DNA of 64,000 bases, taken from Yarrowia lipolytica (lineage: Eukaryota; Ascomycota; Dipodascomycetes; Dipodascales). Location: the NCBI RefSeq assembly GCF_001761485.1, contig NC_090773.1:1240001-1304000 (forward strand). Direction: 5' to 3'. Under the pieces are notes generated by a model. It was given only the letters and a program-made list of their open reading frames with translations. It was not told the DNA's origin and ran no database searches. A program made the position numbers and the translations under genes. Shown here in pieces: positions 22,401 to 32,342 of the stretch. Position 1 is the first letter of the stretch. Each line of letters starts with the position of its first letter.

Positions 22401-22545
22401 CGTTCCCCTCTAGACCCATATCAGTCAACTGGGTCAGTAGATCCTTAGCTGAGGCTGCCTCCTTGGCCTGCGCCTGGCAGAAGTCCACCAACATGTCGTC
22501 CGATGCGCCCGTGATCTCTATCAGCTTGTCCGAGATCCATGACAT
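19438..22545 (-). CDS. PRP2: spliceosomal DEAH-box ATPase Prp2 (DHX16/Cdc28 type)
   Basis: A 1035-residue DEAH helicase. In known systems Prp2 drives the remodelling that makes the spliceosome catalytically competent for step one. The N-terminal third is a charged, helical extension rich in Arg, Lys, Glu and Asp, with the opening MSWISDKLIEITG fold seen in DHX16. Helicase motifs: GETGSGKTTQLPQ (about 414), DEAH (about 511), SAT (about 544), LTGQDEIE, and QRRGRAGRVG (about 711). The helicase-associated and OB-like regions follow, with YHELVLTSKEYMRN near the end. The start at 22545 gives the family N-terminus; the open frame runs 27 codons further upstream without resemblance. Prp22 and Prp16 are less likely, since there is no S1 domain and the N-terminus fits Prp2. 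Confidence 0.93.
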   Translation of the reverse strand: MSWISDKLIEITGASDDMLVDFCQAQAKEAASAKDLLTQLTDMGLEGNGIKSFASELWGKYHVSKPKPNVPVASASTKYDLLLDPVEKKPSRPPKRVSEESKSTKRRRRYSYSDSESEDDRREPRGERRDDSDKPEVKQQAYTVDDIHSDYDSEKDARERDEFAQRLAERDSKKGGKKDDDRAARNKERERMADDLEKHREELDQMRSIARKEYLSKREQQQLYLLEREVEDFEDDVRKYGWENLTKEEQREIEYKRQVLKIAQERKEIDRGVDGYSIPDAYITEGKRSSDKDKDSLMKRYERKPEREMEDGELWEQSKRGDAGIREKTHEKDKEEDKYEFVFDPRQAIKFTADTDEDKGSKSKSEAEKAMLKQIEDAKKHAKSIDEVRKSLPVYKYRDEILGAIKDHQVLVIVGETGSGKTTQLPQYLHEAGYTQRGMVGCTQPRRVAAMAVATRVAEEVGCRIGQQVGYNIRFEDKTSEKTVIKYMTDGMLLREFLTDPELSGYSALMIDEAHERTLHTDVVLGLLKDIARARPELKLIISSATMNAKKFSAYFNDCPIFQVPGRRFPVAVHHTEKPEANYLHAAITTVMQIHATQGKGDILVFLTGQDEIENMAENLQETIRKLGSKCPPMIVCPIYANLPAELQARIFDPTPEGSRKVVLATNIAETSITIDGIVYVIDPGFVKENVFNPKTGMESLIVTPCSQASSEQRRGRAGRVGPGMCFRLYTKRAFESELPPNTTPEILRSNLCGVVLMLMSLGIVNILSFEFMDPPPKDTLIKALELLYALGAINDKGQPTKIGRQMAEFPTDPMLARAILASEKYQCTSEVLSIVSMLGEAASLFFRPKDKKMAADRAREMFTKPGGDHLTLLEVFRQWSLADYSQQWAKDNFMQYKSLTRARDVRDQLYNLCDRVEIDPEVSAAELEDPQTAIQKALTAGFFPNAARLNRGGDSYKTVKSNQTVYIHPSSVLHLQRPKWLLYHELVLTSKEYMRNCMPLEPQWLTEVAPHFYKEADIERMIKAPARVEEKLLE

Positions 22546-23069
22546 GGTGTTGGTGGGTAGTGGTGTTTGGTATGATTGTTTCAAAATTTCAACCAAAATA
22601 TATAAATAAGCTCCCATATCGTGCATGTCATGCTAAATAGAGAGACGGTCTCTACTTATAGCTGTATGTACTGTAGTGAGTGTGTGGTAGGCGTAGGGGT
22701 GTTACCACTACAAAAGCCTTGGAAACTTGAAGGAAGAAGTAGAAAGTTGCAGGAGAGATCATCCCCTTATATATACACATTATCTGTTTGTGTCACATAC
22801 GGTGATAAGTCCATAGACAGCATCGACAGTGTCCTTCAAACACACATTTACGCTAAATTAACCCCACAAACTAATTTAATTGAGTATTGGTTCTTGAAAA
22901 ATGTATATAATAAATAATTCCCCTGGTTCTGTCTGTTCTCTCAGTCACATCTACCCTTCTCCACACATTTCTTTTCGCTTAGTCAGCAGAACTCTAATGT
23001 GTGGCACCGACTCTCCCACTAACCATGTGCACACACCATCACCATCGTCTTAACGCCACCACAACCACA
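22546..23069. other. divergent promoter region PRP2 / RPN5
   Basis: About 0.5 kb between divergent genes. TATATATAC occurs near 22770 and TATATAATAAATAA near 22905. I looked for the Rpn4 box GGTGGCAAA and found no exact copy. Confidence 0.6.
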
Positions 23070-24413
23070 ATGTCGACCGACGAATCACTGATCAAAGCGG
23101 AAAAGGACTACACCGAGGAGCTGGACGCCCAGCTGCCCGAGATCCGCACTCTCGCCAAATCCAACATTGCTGCTGCGCTCGAAAAGCTGCTGGTGCTGGA
23201 GAAGCAGACCCGACAGGCTTCTGACCTGGCCTCTTCCAAGCGGGTGCTCAAGGAGATTGTGGAGACGACCAAGGATGCGGATAAGGACTGGTCGCTGCTC
23301 AATGAGCAGGTTCAGCTGCTGTCCAAGAAGCATGGCCAGCTCAAGACGGCAATTGGCTACATGATCCAGAGTGTCATCGACCTGCTGGACAAGGCCCCGT
23401 CTGAGGCCACCAAGATCGCCACCATCGAGAACATCCGAACTGTCACTGAGGGCAAGATTTTTGTGGAGGTTGAGCGAGCACGAGTGACTCTGACTCTGGC
23501 TAAGATTCGAGAGGCTGAAGGTGATATCGCCACTGCTTGCGACATTCTGTGTGAGCTGCAGGTCGAGACCTACGGCTCTATGGACCAGCGAGAGAAGACA
23601 GAGTTCATTCTCAAGCAGGTGGAGCTATGTATTCTCAAGGGCGACTTCACCCAGGCTCTCATTTTGTCGCGAAAGATCCTGGTGCGCTACTTTGAGAACC
23701 CTGATGTCCACGATCTCAAGCTCATCTACTACGACTACATGATCAAGATCTCTCTGCACGATCACAAGTACCTGGACGTTGCCCAGCATTACCTGCACGT
23801 CTACGACACTCCCAGCGTGGTGGCTGACCCTGCCCAGTGGAAGCCCGTGCTCACTCACATTGTCTATTACCTTGTGCTGGCGCCCTTTGACAATCTGGAG
23901 TCCGATCTCCTGCACAAGATCAACCTCGACCACAAGCTGCAAACGCTGCCACTACAGGCCGAGCTGGTCAAGAACTTCATTGCCAACGAGCTGATGCGAT
24001 GGCCGAAGGTGGAAGAGGTGTATGGCAAGGAGCTGCGACAGAGCGACGTCTTCTCGCCCAAGGAGGACGACGGCGACCGACGGTGGGATGATCTGCGAAA
24101 GCGGGTCATTGAACACAACATCCGAGTAGTGTCCAAATACTACACTCGAATCCGAACCGCTCGACTGACCCAGCTGTTGGATCTCACCGAGAAGGAGACC
24201 GAGGAGTTCATTTCGTCACTGGTGACCCAGGGAACCATCTACGCTCGAATCAACCGACCCGAGCGAGTGGTCACCTTTGCCAAGCCCCAGGACACCAACG
24301 ATATTCTCAACACATGGTCTGCCAACATTGGCACTCTGCTGGACCATGTGGAGTCCATTGGTCATCTGATCACCAAGGAGGAGATGATGAACGGCATCAA
24401 GTCACAGTCTTAG
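23070..24413 (+). CDS. RPN5: 26S proteasome lid subunit Rpn5
   Basis: A 447-residue PCI-domain protein of the 19S lid. In known fungi Rpn5 is a structural subunit of the lid and can also join the COP9 signalosome. The N-terminal two thirds are helical repeats (LEKLLVLEKQTRQASDLASSKRVLKEIVE; ILCELQVETYGSM; LKLIYYDYMIKISLHDHKYL). The C-terminal PCI domain runs from about 300 to 410, with VIEHNIRVVSKYYTRIRTAR, LTQLLDLTEKETEEFISSLV and the winged-helix strand TIYARINRPERVVTF. The ATG at 23070 follows ACAACCACA and gives the usual N-terminus; an in-frame ATG 69 bases upstream would add a His-rich leader. It diverges from PRP2 and is followed by CHM7 260 bp downstream. Confidence 0.95.
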   Translation: MSTDESLIKAEKDYTEELDAQLPEIRTLAKSNIAAALEKLLVLEKQTRQASDLASSKRVLKEIVETTKDADKDWSLLNEQVQLLSKKHGQLKTAIGYMIQSVIDLLDKAPSEATKIATIENIRTVTEGKIFVEVERARVTLTLAKIREAEGDIATACDILCELQVETYGSMDQREKTEFILKQVELCILKGDFTQALILSRKILVRYFENPDVHDLKLIYYDYMIKISLHDHKYLDVAQHYLHVYDTPSVVADPAQWKPVLTHIVYYLVLAPFDNLESDLLHKINLDHKLQTLPLQAELVKNFIANELMRWPKVEEVYGKELRQSDVFSPKEDDGDRRWDDLRKRVIEHNIRVVSKYYTRIRTARLTQLLDLTEKETEEFISSLVTQGTIYARINRPERVVTFAKPQDTNDILNTWSANIGTLLDHVESIGHLITKEEMMNGIKSQS

Positions 24414-24674
24414 AGTCTCGGTAGTAGCATCTAATGTTATTTTATGATAAATCAGACTACCTGTACACGCAAGTAGTGGTATTTTGCATATTTTTTTGTA
24501 GATTTGATGTTAAGTAAAATTGATGTGTTGTTTTCAGATATATTACTTATGTATTACTTACTGCCCCTCTCCGATAAAGTTCGTTGTTTTGTTACCAAAA
24601 AAGGCTAAGTTCGCAGACTGGTGCAGAACAGTAGGGGACAGCTCCGAACACCTCCTATCCGAGGCACTATCACC

Positions 24675-26009
24675 ATGTCGACCATGCTCAAAAGCGTTCT
24701 CAACTCGCCTTTTTTCAGCGACAATCGCCGCAAGTCGCTCTATGGCAATTTCAGACGTCTCAAGACCACCAATACTGAGGGCTACGAGGCCAACATCACC
24801 GCCTGGAAGTCTGTCATTCTTGATTTCTGCAGATCCAACCACCATGTGACCTTGACGACCGGCCCCAAACTGCTCAACGATCTCATCCTTGCTCCTCACG
24901 GCAAGCCACAGGGCCTGGACATTGTTTTGGACCAACTGCAGGAACAGGAAGCCATCACCGACCTCAACACATACTTGGGGCGGTTCTACATGGACATTTG
25001 TGGCACCAGGCCTAGCGGTATTGCGTCCATGGTGTCTTGGGGAGTTGCATCGCTCATGAGATCCTCTGGAATGGTCAAAAACCCGCTGGAAAACGCATCA
25101 AACGGACCTGGTACGCTCAAGGAACGCACATTTGTGGTTTCGGACCTGGTTCAGGAGGCTGCAGAAACAGCGGTGGACTACAAGGGCTATGTTGGCAGCA
25201 TCTACACGTTTGGGGAGCTTGTGTGTGTGATCCAAAAGTCACAAAAGGGCTACAACGCCGTCGACGCCAAGTGCATTCTGTCCAGACTCTACAGTACAGG
25301 CAAGTGTTCCATCTCTCCGGGAACTGACATGGTCGACGTGTCCAACTGTCCCGTTCACTACGACATTACCGTCATCAAGTTTGGCGATGGAAAGGACCCC
25401 GTCACCGAACAGGACCGGTCTATCGCTACTCTCAAGCAGACCATGAATGATATCCAGACCAAGATCACCACAATTGAGACTCGTATCGAGGAATGCACCA
25501 AGGAAGCGAAGCGATATCTGCAAAACAAGAACAAGAACACGGCGCTGTCGTATCTCAAGATGCGTAAGCTCAATGAGAAGTCGCTGGAGAACGCCTCTTC
25601 TTCTCTCGTCAAGCTGGAGGAGGTCATGCTGGCTATCGACAGCGCTGTGACTTCTCAACAAGTAGTGGGCCAGCTGGAGTCTTCCTCGGAGCTCATCAAG
25701 CGCATCAACAAGGAGATTGGAGGTGCCGAGAGAGTCAACAAGGTCATGGATGAGTTTGACGAGCAGAAATCGCTGTCACGTGAGATCCAGGACGCCCTCG
25801 AACAGGACAATGTGCCCGAGGAGGAGATTGATGACGAGCTCGCTCTCATGGAGGCCCAGGAGATGGCCAAGAAGGGCGAGAAGGACGATCTTGTCGACAG
25901 GCTAGCGGACCAGTTTGGAGAACTCAAGATCCCCACCACAACGCCGTCTGCAGAGACAAAGTCCGAAGAGCTAAATGCCACAAGGCCGGAGGCTCCACTA
26001 CAGGCGTAG
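24675..26009 (+). CDS. CHM7: CHMP7-type ESCRT-III protein (Chm7)
   Basis: A 444-residue protein of the CHMP7 class. The N-terminal half (about residues 1-215) matches the degenerate winged-helix region of CHMP7, ending near CPVHYDITVIKFG. The C-terminal half is an ESCRT-III/Snf7 core, about 225-420: a long basic helix with NDIQTKITTIETRIEECTKE and YLKMRKLNEKSLENASSSL, then helices ending in an acidic region (EEEIDDELALMEAQEMAKKG) and a last DDLVDRLADQFGELKIP that resembles a MIM-type tail. In yeast and animals CHMP7/Chm7 works at the nuclear envelope with LEM-domain proteins in sealing and pore surveillance. The start at 24675 fits; an upstream in-frame stretch lacks similarity. A plain Snf7 paralogue is excluded by the length. 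Confidence 0.85.
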   Translation: MSTMLKSVLNSPFFSDNRRKSLYGNFRRLKTTNTEGYEANITAWKSVILDFCRSNHHVTLTTGPKLLNDLILAPHGKPQGLDIVLDQLQEQEAITDLNTYLGRFYMDICGTRPSGIASMVSWGVASLMRSSGMVKNPLENASNGPGTLKERTFVVSDLVQEAAETAVDYKGYVGSIYTFGELVCVIQKSQKGYNAVDAKCILSRLYSTGKCSISPGTDMVDVSNCPVHYDITVIKFGDGKDPVTEQDRSIATLKQTMNDIQTKITTIETRIEECTKEAKRYLQNKNKNTALSYLKMRKLNEKSLENASSSLVKLEEVMLAIDSAVTSQQVVGQLESSSELIKRINKEIGGAERVNKVMDEFDEQKSLSREIQDALEQDNVPEEEIDDELALMEAQEMAKKGEKDDLVDRLADQFGELKIPTTTPSAETKSEELNATRPEAPLQA

Positions 26010-29000
26010 TGTATTTATTGATGACGAACCCTGTACATAGCCAATGCACATGTACTGTTTTGGAATAGTGGAGATCAATGTTGATACTTTTCTGGAGAAA
26101 CAGAGGAGGGGACATACTACTGTGTGTCCTACTATGTGGGGATGAGATAACACGCTACGGTACGAGTATTAACTGCTAGTGGACAACAAATTCCAGTCAC
26201 GGCGTACGTACTACTCGGTACGGTATACGGCGATGCCAAAAGCAAAAGGCGGAAGAACTATTACCAGGGGGGGGCGTGAAACTAAGGGGTGTAGCGTTTT
26301 TGAGAGCGGGAAATGTAAGGAGAGGCAAGGGATGGTTGTAGAAGATGAAAACCAAGACAAAAGCGTTCAGTGCCAAGAGAAACAAACAAGGGTGCTCATT
26401 GCGTCTGTACCTGCCAAGAAATGTAATGATAGAAGTGTGATATAGCGGCTTCTCTATTGAGCGAACGGCACCATGTGGGAGTGTGTATAGGGTAAGAGTG
26501 TTGACAGAGACAGAAGGGAAGAAAAGGAATGTGGAGGAGACAAAGAGGACACGGACTGCTTTTGTATTTCATGGCTTTGATTGGTGATAGGGTTCCAATA
26601 TTGGCAGGGTGTTATTTTGGAACTGTGACGTCATCGACAGCGTAGGACATCGTCGACTTGACTTTCCTGTTACGTAAAGCATGTCCGATACGGACGAGAG
26701 CAGCGAAGATGACCTCAACTATTGTGCCTGGATATTAGTTGTTTGTACTTACAGTGACGATTTTGGGCAAATTCGAGCCACTAGTTCGAGTATCAGTCAG
26801 ACTGTTACTTATCAGGTTCTCGTAATACTGTAGCTACATGCTGGTATCTTGTCTATCCTTTGGGAGCTGAATTTACCGGATTAACATGTCGACTCGAATA
26901 ATCAACCGATCTAATGATGTGCTCGTACTTCTCAACAAGAGGCTAGCTAAGACTGTAACTCCAAACACTCGCCTCAACTGTCGGTCAGCACAGGCACACT
27001 TCTGCCGTCTTACTGGCTAGTACCGTTTATCCCCACATCAAATTCCGCGGAAAATCAAGGCCTGGACGAGTGTAATTTTGTATCCCACGACAGCCTGGCC
27101 AGCCTGTGGGATGCAATGCAAAAACCCTGTGGATCCGGGGTGCGGTATTTGGTCGAGGAGGATTGAGTTGATGAGAGAATAGGAAGAAGGAGTTGCTATA
27201 AACGTTCTTTATTGTCTTTGCTGGTGGCTTGGCAAGCACGATCAGCTAATTCTCGTTGTTATTGCCCTTGCTATAGCTGCCATTTCTTGGCGATGAGGCT
27301 TTGCCCAAGTTCATCTACGAGTAGCAATGGTTGGCGTTGTGACGTTTCTTGCCTAGAAGCCTGAAGTCCCAAGCTTCCACGTTCGCTGTCAGAATGAAAC
27401 AAAAAGAAACTGTCAGAGGAATGTACGAGTACATACTGTGCGGGTGTGTATCGGTGTGTGACCGACCCATGTCTCCGTGGCCGTCGAACAGCTCTCAAGT
27501 GGCCCTGTCTCACCTCAGAACGCAATCTACATAGCCAAAGCGTTGGATTATGGCAATTTGCTCACCAGGCCAACTGCTGAGGTTTCTATTTTCTTCACCG
27601 GTGTTTGCTGGATTGTGCCCCGCTGTCTTTCACAGCCCCGTGGGGACCTGGGGAAGGAGGTAGTTAGTCTAGTATAAAGACGGTGATCATAAGTTAATGT
27701 GCGTGGGGGTCGTGGAGACATACCACAGCACTGAAACCGGAATTACATGCCTACCAAGGCGAGTGGTGCCCAAGACACGGTGTAGAATCTATCACCATCG
27801 CCTGCCGCTGCTAGGATGCACGAGTGACACAAGGAGGGGAAAGGGATACCGCACCCATGTACAGGTCCTTTGTGTGGTCTCAACGGTATCGCAGGAAAAA
27901 GCTGCGGGCAGATCGTGTCGGAATTTCCTCAAGGGAAAGATAGTTTGACTGAAAGCGTGCAAATGAACACTATGTGGGTTACCTAACCGGTAAACCAGAG
28001 GGTTTTGATATATGAATGTGGTAATATTCGAGTCTTCCAAGTGGATATTGTCTTGGTTAACCACTGTAGCTGCTCGTACATGTAGCTGGTGTCTACTGTC
28101 CATCCTGGTAGAGTTGCACTGTTCCAGTTGCTGTACTGTAAATAGCTCAGTGGGTCTTGGAACCTTGCTTGCAAGAGCAACGCTCCTTCAATGGCTGTCT
28201 ACAAGTAATTAACTACAACCCCGAGCCCAGTATGTATTGATTACGCCAAGAGCAACCTCGGTTGGGAGTGAAAAAGCAACGATATCCGGCTCACGTGATC
28301 CCGGCCTGAGATAATTTCTCCGCGTGGGACTGACTCTCACAGGTCACAGTGCATGTGATTCCGGCTCTGTCCGAGATCATGACTAAGTGCAGGCGCACGT
28401 TGAGAGCAAGCAGTTGGCACATGACGGTGCGCCGCCGGGTCGCCGGGACTGTGGATTTCCGTCGTCCGCTCCATATATATAACAGGTTGGGGGTCAAAGT
28501 GGGGGGTGCCGTGTGGACATGGACATCTAGCTACAAGTAGCCTTCTTTCCCGAGCCCAAAAAAAAGGGACATGCGGCTTAATTAGCCAAATTCCGTCATG
28601 CAGCGTGGGGGCCCTGCCCCTTTGCCCTCTCGCTTATCTGGACGTGGGGGTACAAGGTAAAGTGGACTTAAGGTTACCACCAACATTAGGTTAATACGTA
28701 GTTTGGAAAAATGACAAGATGGCTCTGGAGAAACAAACTTGGACATGGATTGACACCCAGTGGTTGGTTCAGAGAAAAAGAAAAAGAAAAGCCCAGAGAA
28801 CACGAGCGGAAAGACAAAACCGGAAGCTGCACCAGATAATTCCTCTAACTCCGCTACCCCTCACCAATCTTGATGACCCCACCCTCTTCAACAAGCCGAC
28901 CAACCTCATCGCTAGTTTAAAACCCCGTTACAATCGTGCCACGCTAGTGCACCAAGGGCACTTGCACTATATCTCCCTACATCTTCGCTCCGATCCGAAA

Positions 29001-29014
29001 GAGTCTCGCCAAAG
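26010..29014. other. largest intergenic region (about 3 kb)
   Basis: No convincing gene. It holds a CRE-like TGACGTCA at 26626-26633, CACGTG near 28293, a TATATATAA at about 28473-28481 with no frame behind it for 530 bp, and a CTACAAGTAG at 28531-28540. Short open frames on both strands lack any protein-like pattern. Confidence 0.55.
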
Positions 29015-30658
29015 ATGAAGTGGAAGATGAACCTGAACTGGAAAAAGATCAAACCCATCTCGCCAAAGCAGGCAGTACGAAACACCCCAGACGTGGTCAT
29101 GGGCGTCTCGGATGGTCTATACAGAATCCTGAGATCGAAACATCTCTGGCTAAACTACTGCCTGATTCCGATCGGAACTATAGCCATGCTGGCCGTCTCT
29201 TACGCTACCAACTTGCTGTTCCAGCTCAAGCCGGTCGAATTCCCCGCATCGGTCATGGTCCTTGCGGTTCTCTTCACCGGCATCATGGTCACCGAGCGAA
29301 TCTTCGGCAGCAAGGTCTCCGATTTTCTTATGCATTACTTCAACATCCCGGGCAGGTTTCTGCTCAAGTGGCTGGCTGTGTGCTTCAGTGGCGCCTTCAT
29401 CACCCTCCCTCTGTCGGAACACGTGACTGTGGGACAGGCATGGTCCATGGGCCTTATTTTCATCATCGGCCTGGCCTTCTACCTGGGTCTCTGCGCTTAC
29501 ATGGCTCTGGCTGTGGACTGGTTTGTCAAGCTGTTCCACAAGGAGAAAATCAACGACGAAGAAAAACAGGTGGAAACGAGTTTTGACCAGATTGAAGAGC
29601 ACAGTGGAGAAACAGACACGGCTACCTCCACGGACTTGGAAAACGGAGAACCCATGGTGGACAACATCGTCATGAACCCCACGGAGGCGGACAAGGTGGA
29701 AGAGGAGGAGAAACTTGAGCCAGAGGTACCTCTGACGGTGTTTGAGAAAAGCTCCAACTTTGTATACGACAACTTTGACGACATTTTCTATTTTACCCTC
29801 TTTTGGTGTGGACTGATTGTCTACTATGCCAGAGGATATGCCATGATCATGCACACTGCAATGGTTGCCTTTGTGTTCCGACAAGTGAACAAACTGCCTC
29901 CCAAGCTCAAGCGATACCTTTCGCCTGTTATCGTCACTGCTGGCATCTGCATGCTAATCATTCTCATCACTTCTCTGATTGGCAACCACCACAAGCCTCG
30001 AGACTTCATGAACGATCTTCGACACTTCAAAACCGGTCGAAACTACCTCTATCTCGTAAACAACTACCGACACTGGAACGAGGTCAACACTAACGGCATG
30101 TACCATCGGCTTCCAGGAGCTGGAGACGTGTACTCTTCATTCATGGACGCCGGTATCATTGCCATGTTGGTTCCACTGTACGAGTACAGAGCCGAACTGA
30201 TTGAGCATTGGATTATGCTCATTGTCCCTATCGGATCTGGAGCCATCCACTTTTTCTGCTACCCGGCCATCTGTTACCGACTATGGCTCACTTCTGAGCA
30301 GGCCTTGGGATTTGCAGCTCGTTCAGCGACTCTAGCCTTGGCTACTCCTGTCACTGAGGGTCTCGGAGGCAACATCCAGGTCACAGCCGTTACTGGTGTG
30401 CTTTCTGGTATTGTTGGAGTGCTCATTGGAGACTTTTTGCTCGAAAAGGTGTACCGAGTTCCAATGGACAATTTCATGGTGGTAGGAATCACATATGGCA
30501 CCAATTCCTCAGCTGTGGCTGCCACCACTCTTCTGGCTACCGATAGACGTACCGGAGCCATTGCATCCTTGTCTTTTGTGCTGTTTGGAATCACCCTGGT
30601 GGTTCTCACGGCTATTCCTCCAGTGGCCAATGTTGCCAAGCATCTGGCTGGAAAGTAA
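29015..30658 (+). CDS. LrgA/LrgB-type (PLGG1-like) membrane carrier
   Basis: A 547-residue membrane protein. The first half (about residues 35-175) has four or five hydrophobic segments and resembles LrgA/CidA. An acidic linker of about 70 residues follows (VETSFDQIEEHSGETDTATS and onward). The second half, about 240-545, is LrgB-like: NLLATDRRTGAIASLSFVLFG at the end, plus AARSATLALATPVTEGLGGN and GVLIGDFLLEKVYRVP. In plants the same fused layout is the plastid glycolate/glycerate exporter PLGG1; bacterial LrgAB/CidAB handle pyruvate or murein hydrolase control. In fungi the role is not well defined. There is no obvious organelle presequence, although the N-terminus is basic (MKWKMNLNWKKIKP). 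The substrate cannot be told from this. Confidence 0.8.
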   Translation: MKWKMNLNWKKIKPISPKQAVRNTPDVVMGVSDGLYRILRSKHLWLNYCLIPIGTIAMLAVSYATNLLFQLKPVEFPASVMVLAVLFTGIMVTERIFGSKVSDFLMHYFNIPGRFLLKWLAVCFSGAFITLPLSEHVTVGQAWSMGLIFIIGLAFYLGLCAYMALAVDWFVKLFHKEKINDEEKQVETSFDQIEEHSGETDTATSTDLENGEPMVDNIVMNPTEADKVEEEEKLEPEVPLTVFEKSSNFVYDNFDDIFYFTLFWCGLIVYYARGYAMIMHTAMVAFVFRQVNKLPPKLKRYLSPVIVTAGICMLIILITSLIGNHHKPRDFMNDLRHFKTGRNYLYLVNNYRHWNEVNTNGMYHRLPGAGDVYSSFMDAGIIAMLVPLYEYRAELIEHWIMLIVPIGSGAIHFFCYPAICYRLWLTSEQALGFAARSATLALATPVTEGLGGNIQVTAVTGVLSGIVGVLIGDFLLEKVYRVPMDNFMVVGITYGTNSSAVAATTLLATDRRTGAIASLSFVLFGITLVVLTAIPPVANVAKHLAGK

Positions 30659-30827
30659 TAGCAGCACACAATGACGTTTTATTTATCTAGATATTGCATT
30701 GCATTTAATTAATGAGTGTATGATGATTGTGTATAGCCAATAGAGGTTACCATCTAGGCACTAACATGAAGTATTTGCCTATGAGTACAGTTCAACATAA
30801 ATAATAAATTAACCTAGACTATCTCAA

Positions 30828-32342
30828 CTAATAACTATACACAAAGGAGGGTTCGAGCTCTCCGGCCATATGTCGCTTCTCATCGGACATGGCATTGAAG
30901 TGATCCACGTACTCCTGGGTTCGCTTCTTCTGGTTGTCTCGGTAGACTCCGTACATGTAGATGCAGCATGAAATCATGGACAGAGCTGTGAAGCCCACAC
31001 CAATGGCCAGACCCTTCTTATACAGAGGAGCGTCGACCTTGACGTAGGAGAAGGTGGCGATGATACCTCCAATGTTACCAAAGGCAACCTGGTAGGCGGT
31101 GGCCACAGATCGTCGGTGAGTGCCTCCAAAGTTGAGGTTGGTCCAGCACACAATCAGAGGCATGGCTGTGTATGCTCCCGAGGCAATCATGAAGAGAGCT
31201 CCGTACCGGACGCTGGTGTTTTCGGTTTCTGTGAGAATGACGATGAAACCAATGATGCAAATAATACCCGAGACGATTGCCAAGGTGAACTTGTGTCTGA
31301 TTCGGTCAGAGAGCACAGCCATCGCCATGGAGAAACCGAAAGCTGCGACCCACGGAGGCACAGATCGGAACTGAGTCTGGATAGGGCTGTAACCGAGCGA
31401 CTTGACAATCTCGGTGGCAAAGTAGGCGTATCCATAGGCAGGAACAATAAGTCCAAAGTACATGAAGCCAGCAAGCCAGATCTTCCAGTCGGAGAAGATG
31501 AACTTGACGTCAGAGAGGGTCATCTTTCGCTCGAAGTTGGAGGCCACAGAGCCCACAGCCAGCTTCTCCTTCATGAAGGCTCGCTCGTTGTCAGACAAGA
31601 ACTTTGCGTCTTCGGGAAAATCAGAGATGACAAAGTACATGAGCAGCGCGATGGCAGCAGTAGCTGTTCCTTCGAGAATGAAGATCCATCGCCACGACTC
31701 GTAGCCCTGGGTACCGTCCATGTTGTTGATTCCCGAGGCAATCAGACCGCCAAAGGCTCCAGCCAGACAGGTGGAGGAGAAGAAGAAGGAGTATCGCTTC
31801 TGGGCCTCTTCTCGTCGGTACCACATGGAGAGCAGGTAGAAGCAGCCGGGAAACATGCCTGCCTCGAACAGACCGAGCAGGAAACGGCAGGCGCACAGCT
31901 GGCCAAAGTTCTTGACAAAACCCATGCCCAGAGTGACCACACCAAACAGCACCATGCATCCCGACAGCCACTTGTGGGGCTGCAGTTTCTTCATGAGCCA
32001 GTTTGACGGGATTTCCGCGAGAATGTAGGGCACGAAAAAGATGGTCAAAGCAGTGTTGTACTGGTGACCTTCCAGATTCAAGTCTCGAGAGAGTCCGTAG
32101 ACGTTGGCGTTGGAGATGTTCACTCGATCCAGAAACGCCAGGAGATAGAGAAAGCAGATGGCAGGAATAATTCGGAAATCGAGCTTTCGCATCAGTTTGC
32201 TCTGGTTGATGTTGTATTTTTCCGCCAACTGATCAATCTGTTGCTGATGGGTCAGAGTCTCCTGGTCATAGCCGTTGTAGGAGTTTTGTTCAACGACAAG
32301 CTCGCCCTTGTATGGAGCTTCGAAAGAGTCTGAGGACGCCAT
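30828..32342 (-). CDS. MFS permease of the anion:cation symporter (Dal5/Tna1) family
   Basis: A 504-residue, 12-segment MFS transporter. The family pattern is clear: KLDFRIIPAICFLYLLAFLD at the first segment, RVNISNANVYGLSRDLNL after it, and RFLLGLFEAGMFPGCFYLLS with WYRREEAQKR in the fifth-segment region. This is the signature of the Dal5/allantoate permease group, which also includes the nicotinic acid permease Tna1 and vitamin and peptide carriers. Both termini look cytosolic. Substrate cannot be read off; nicotinate or another small carboxylate is a fair guess only. It ends 170 bp from the LrgB-like gene in a tail-to-tail arrangement. Confidence 0.88.
   Translation of the reverse strand: MASSDSFEAPYKGELVVEQNSYNGYDQETLTHQQQIDQLAEKYNINQSKLMRKLDFRIIPAICFLYLLAFLDRVNISNANVYGLSRDLNLEGHQYNTALTIFFVPYILAEIPSNWLMKKLQPHKWLSGCMVLFGVVTLGMGFVKNFGQLCACRFLLGLFEAGMFPGCFYLLSMWYRREEAQKRYSFFFSSTCLAGAFGGLIASGINNMDGTQGYESWRWIFILEGTATAAIALLMYFVISDFPEDAKFLSDNERAFMKEKLAVGSVASNFERKMTLSDVKFIFSDWKIWLAGFMYFGLIVPAYGYAYFATEIVKSLGYSPIQTQFRSVPPWVAAFGFSMAMAVLSDRIRHKFTLAIVSGIICIIGFIVILTETENTSVRYGALFMIASGAYTAMPLIVCWTNLNFGGTHRRSVATAYQVAFGNIGGIIATFSYVKVDAPLYKKGLAIGVGFTALSMISCCIYMYGVYRDNQKKRTQEYVDHFNAMSDEKRHMAGELEPSFVYSY

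Noticed and set aside
22546-23069. Proteasome-type PACE box before RPN5
   Set aside because: No exact GGTGGCAAA was found in either orientation.
27697-28103. 83- and 103-codon frames in the 26-29 kb gap
   Set aside because: Composition is random and the two strands overlap. Nothing supports either.
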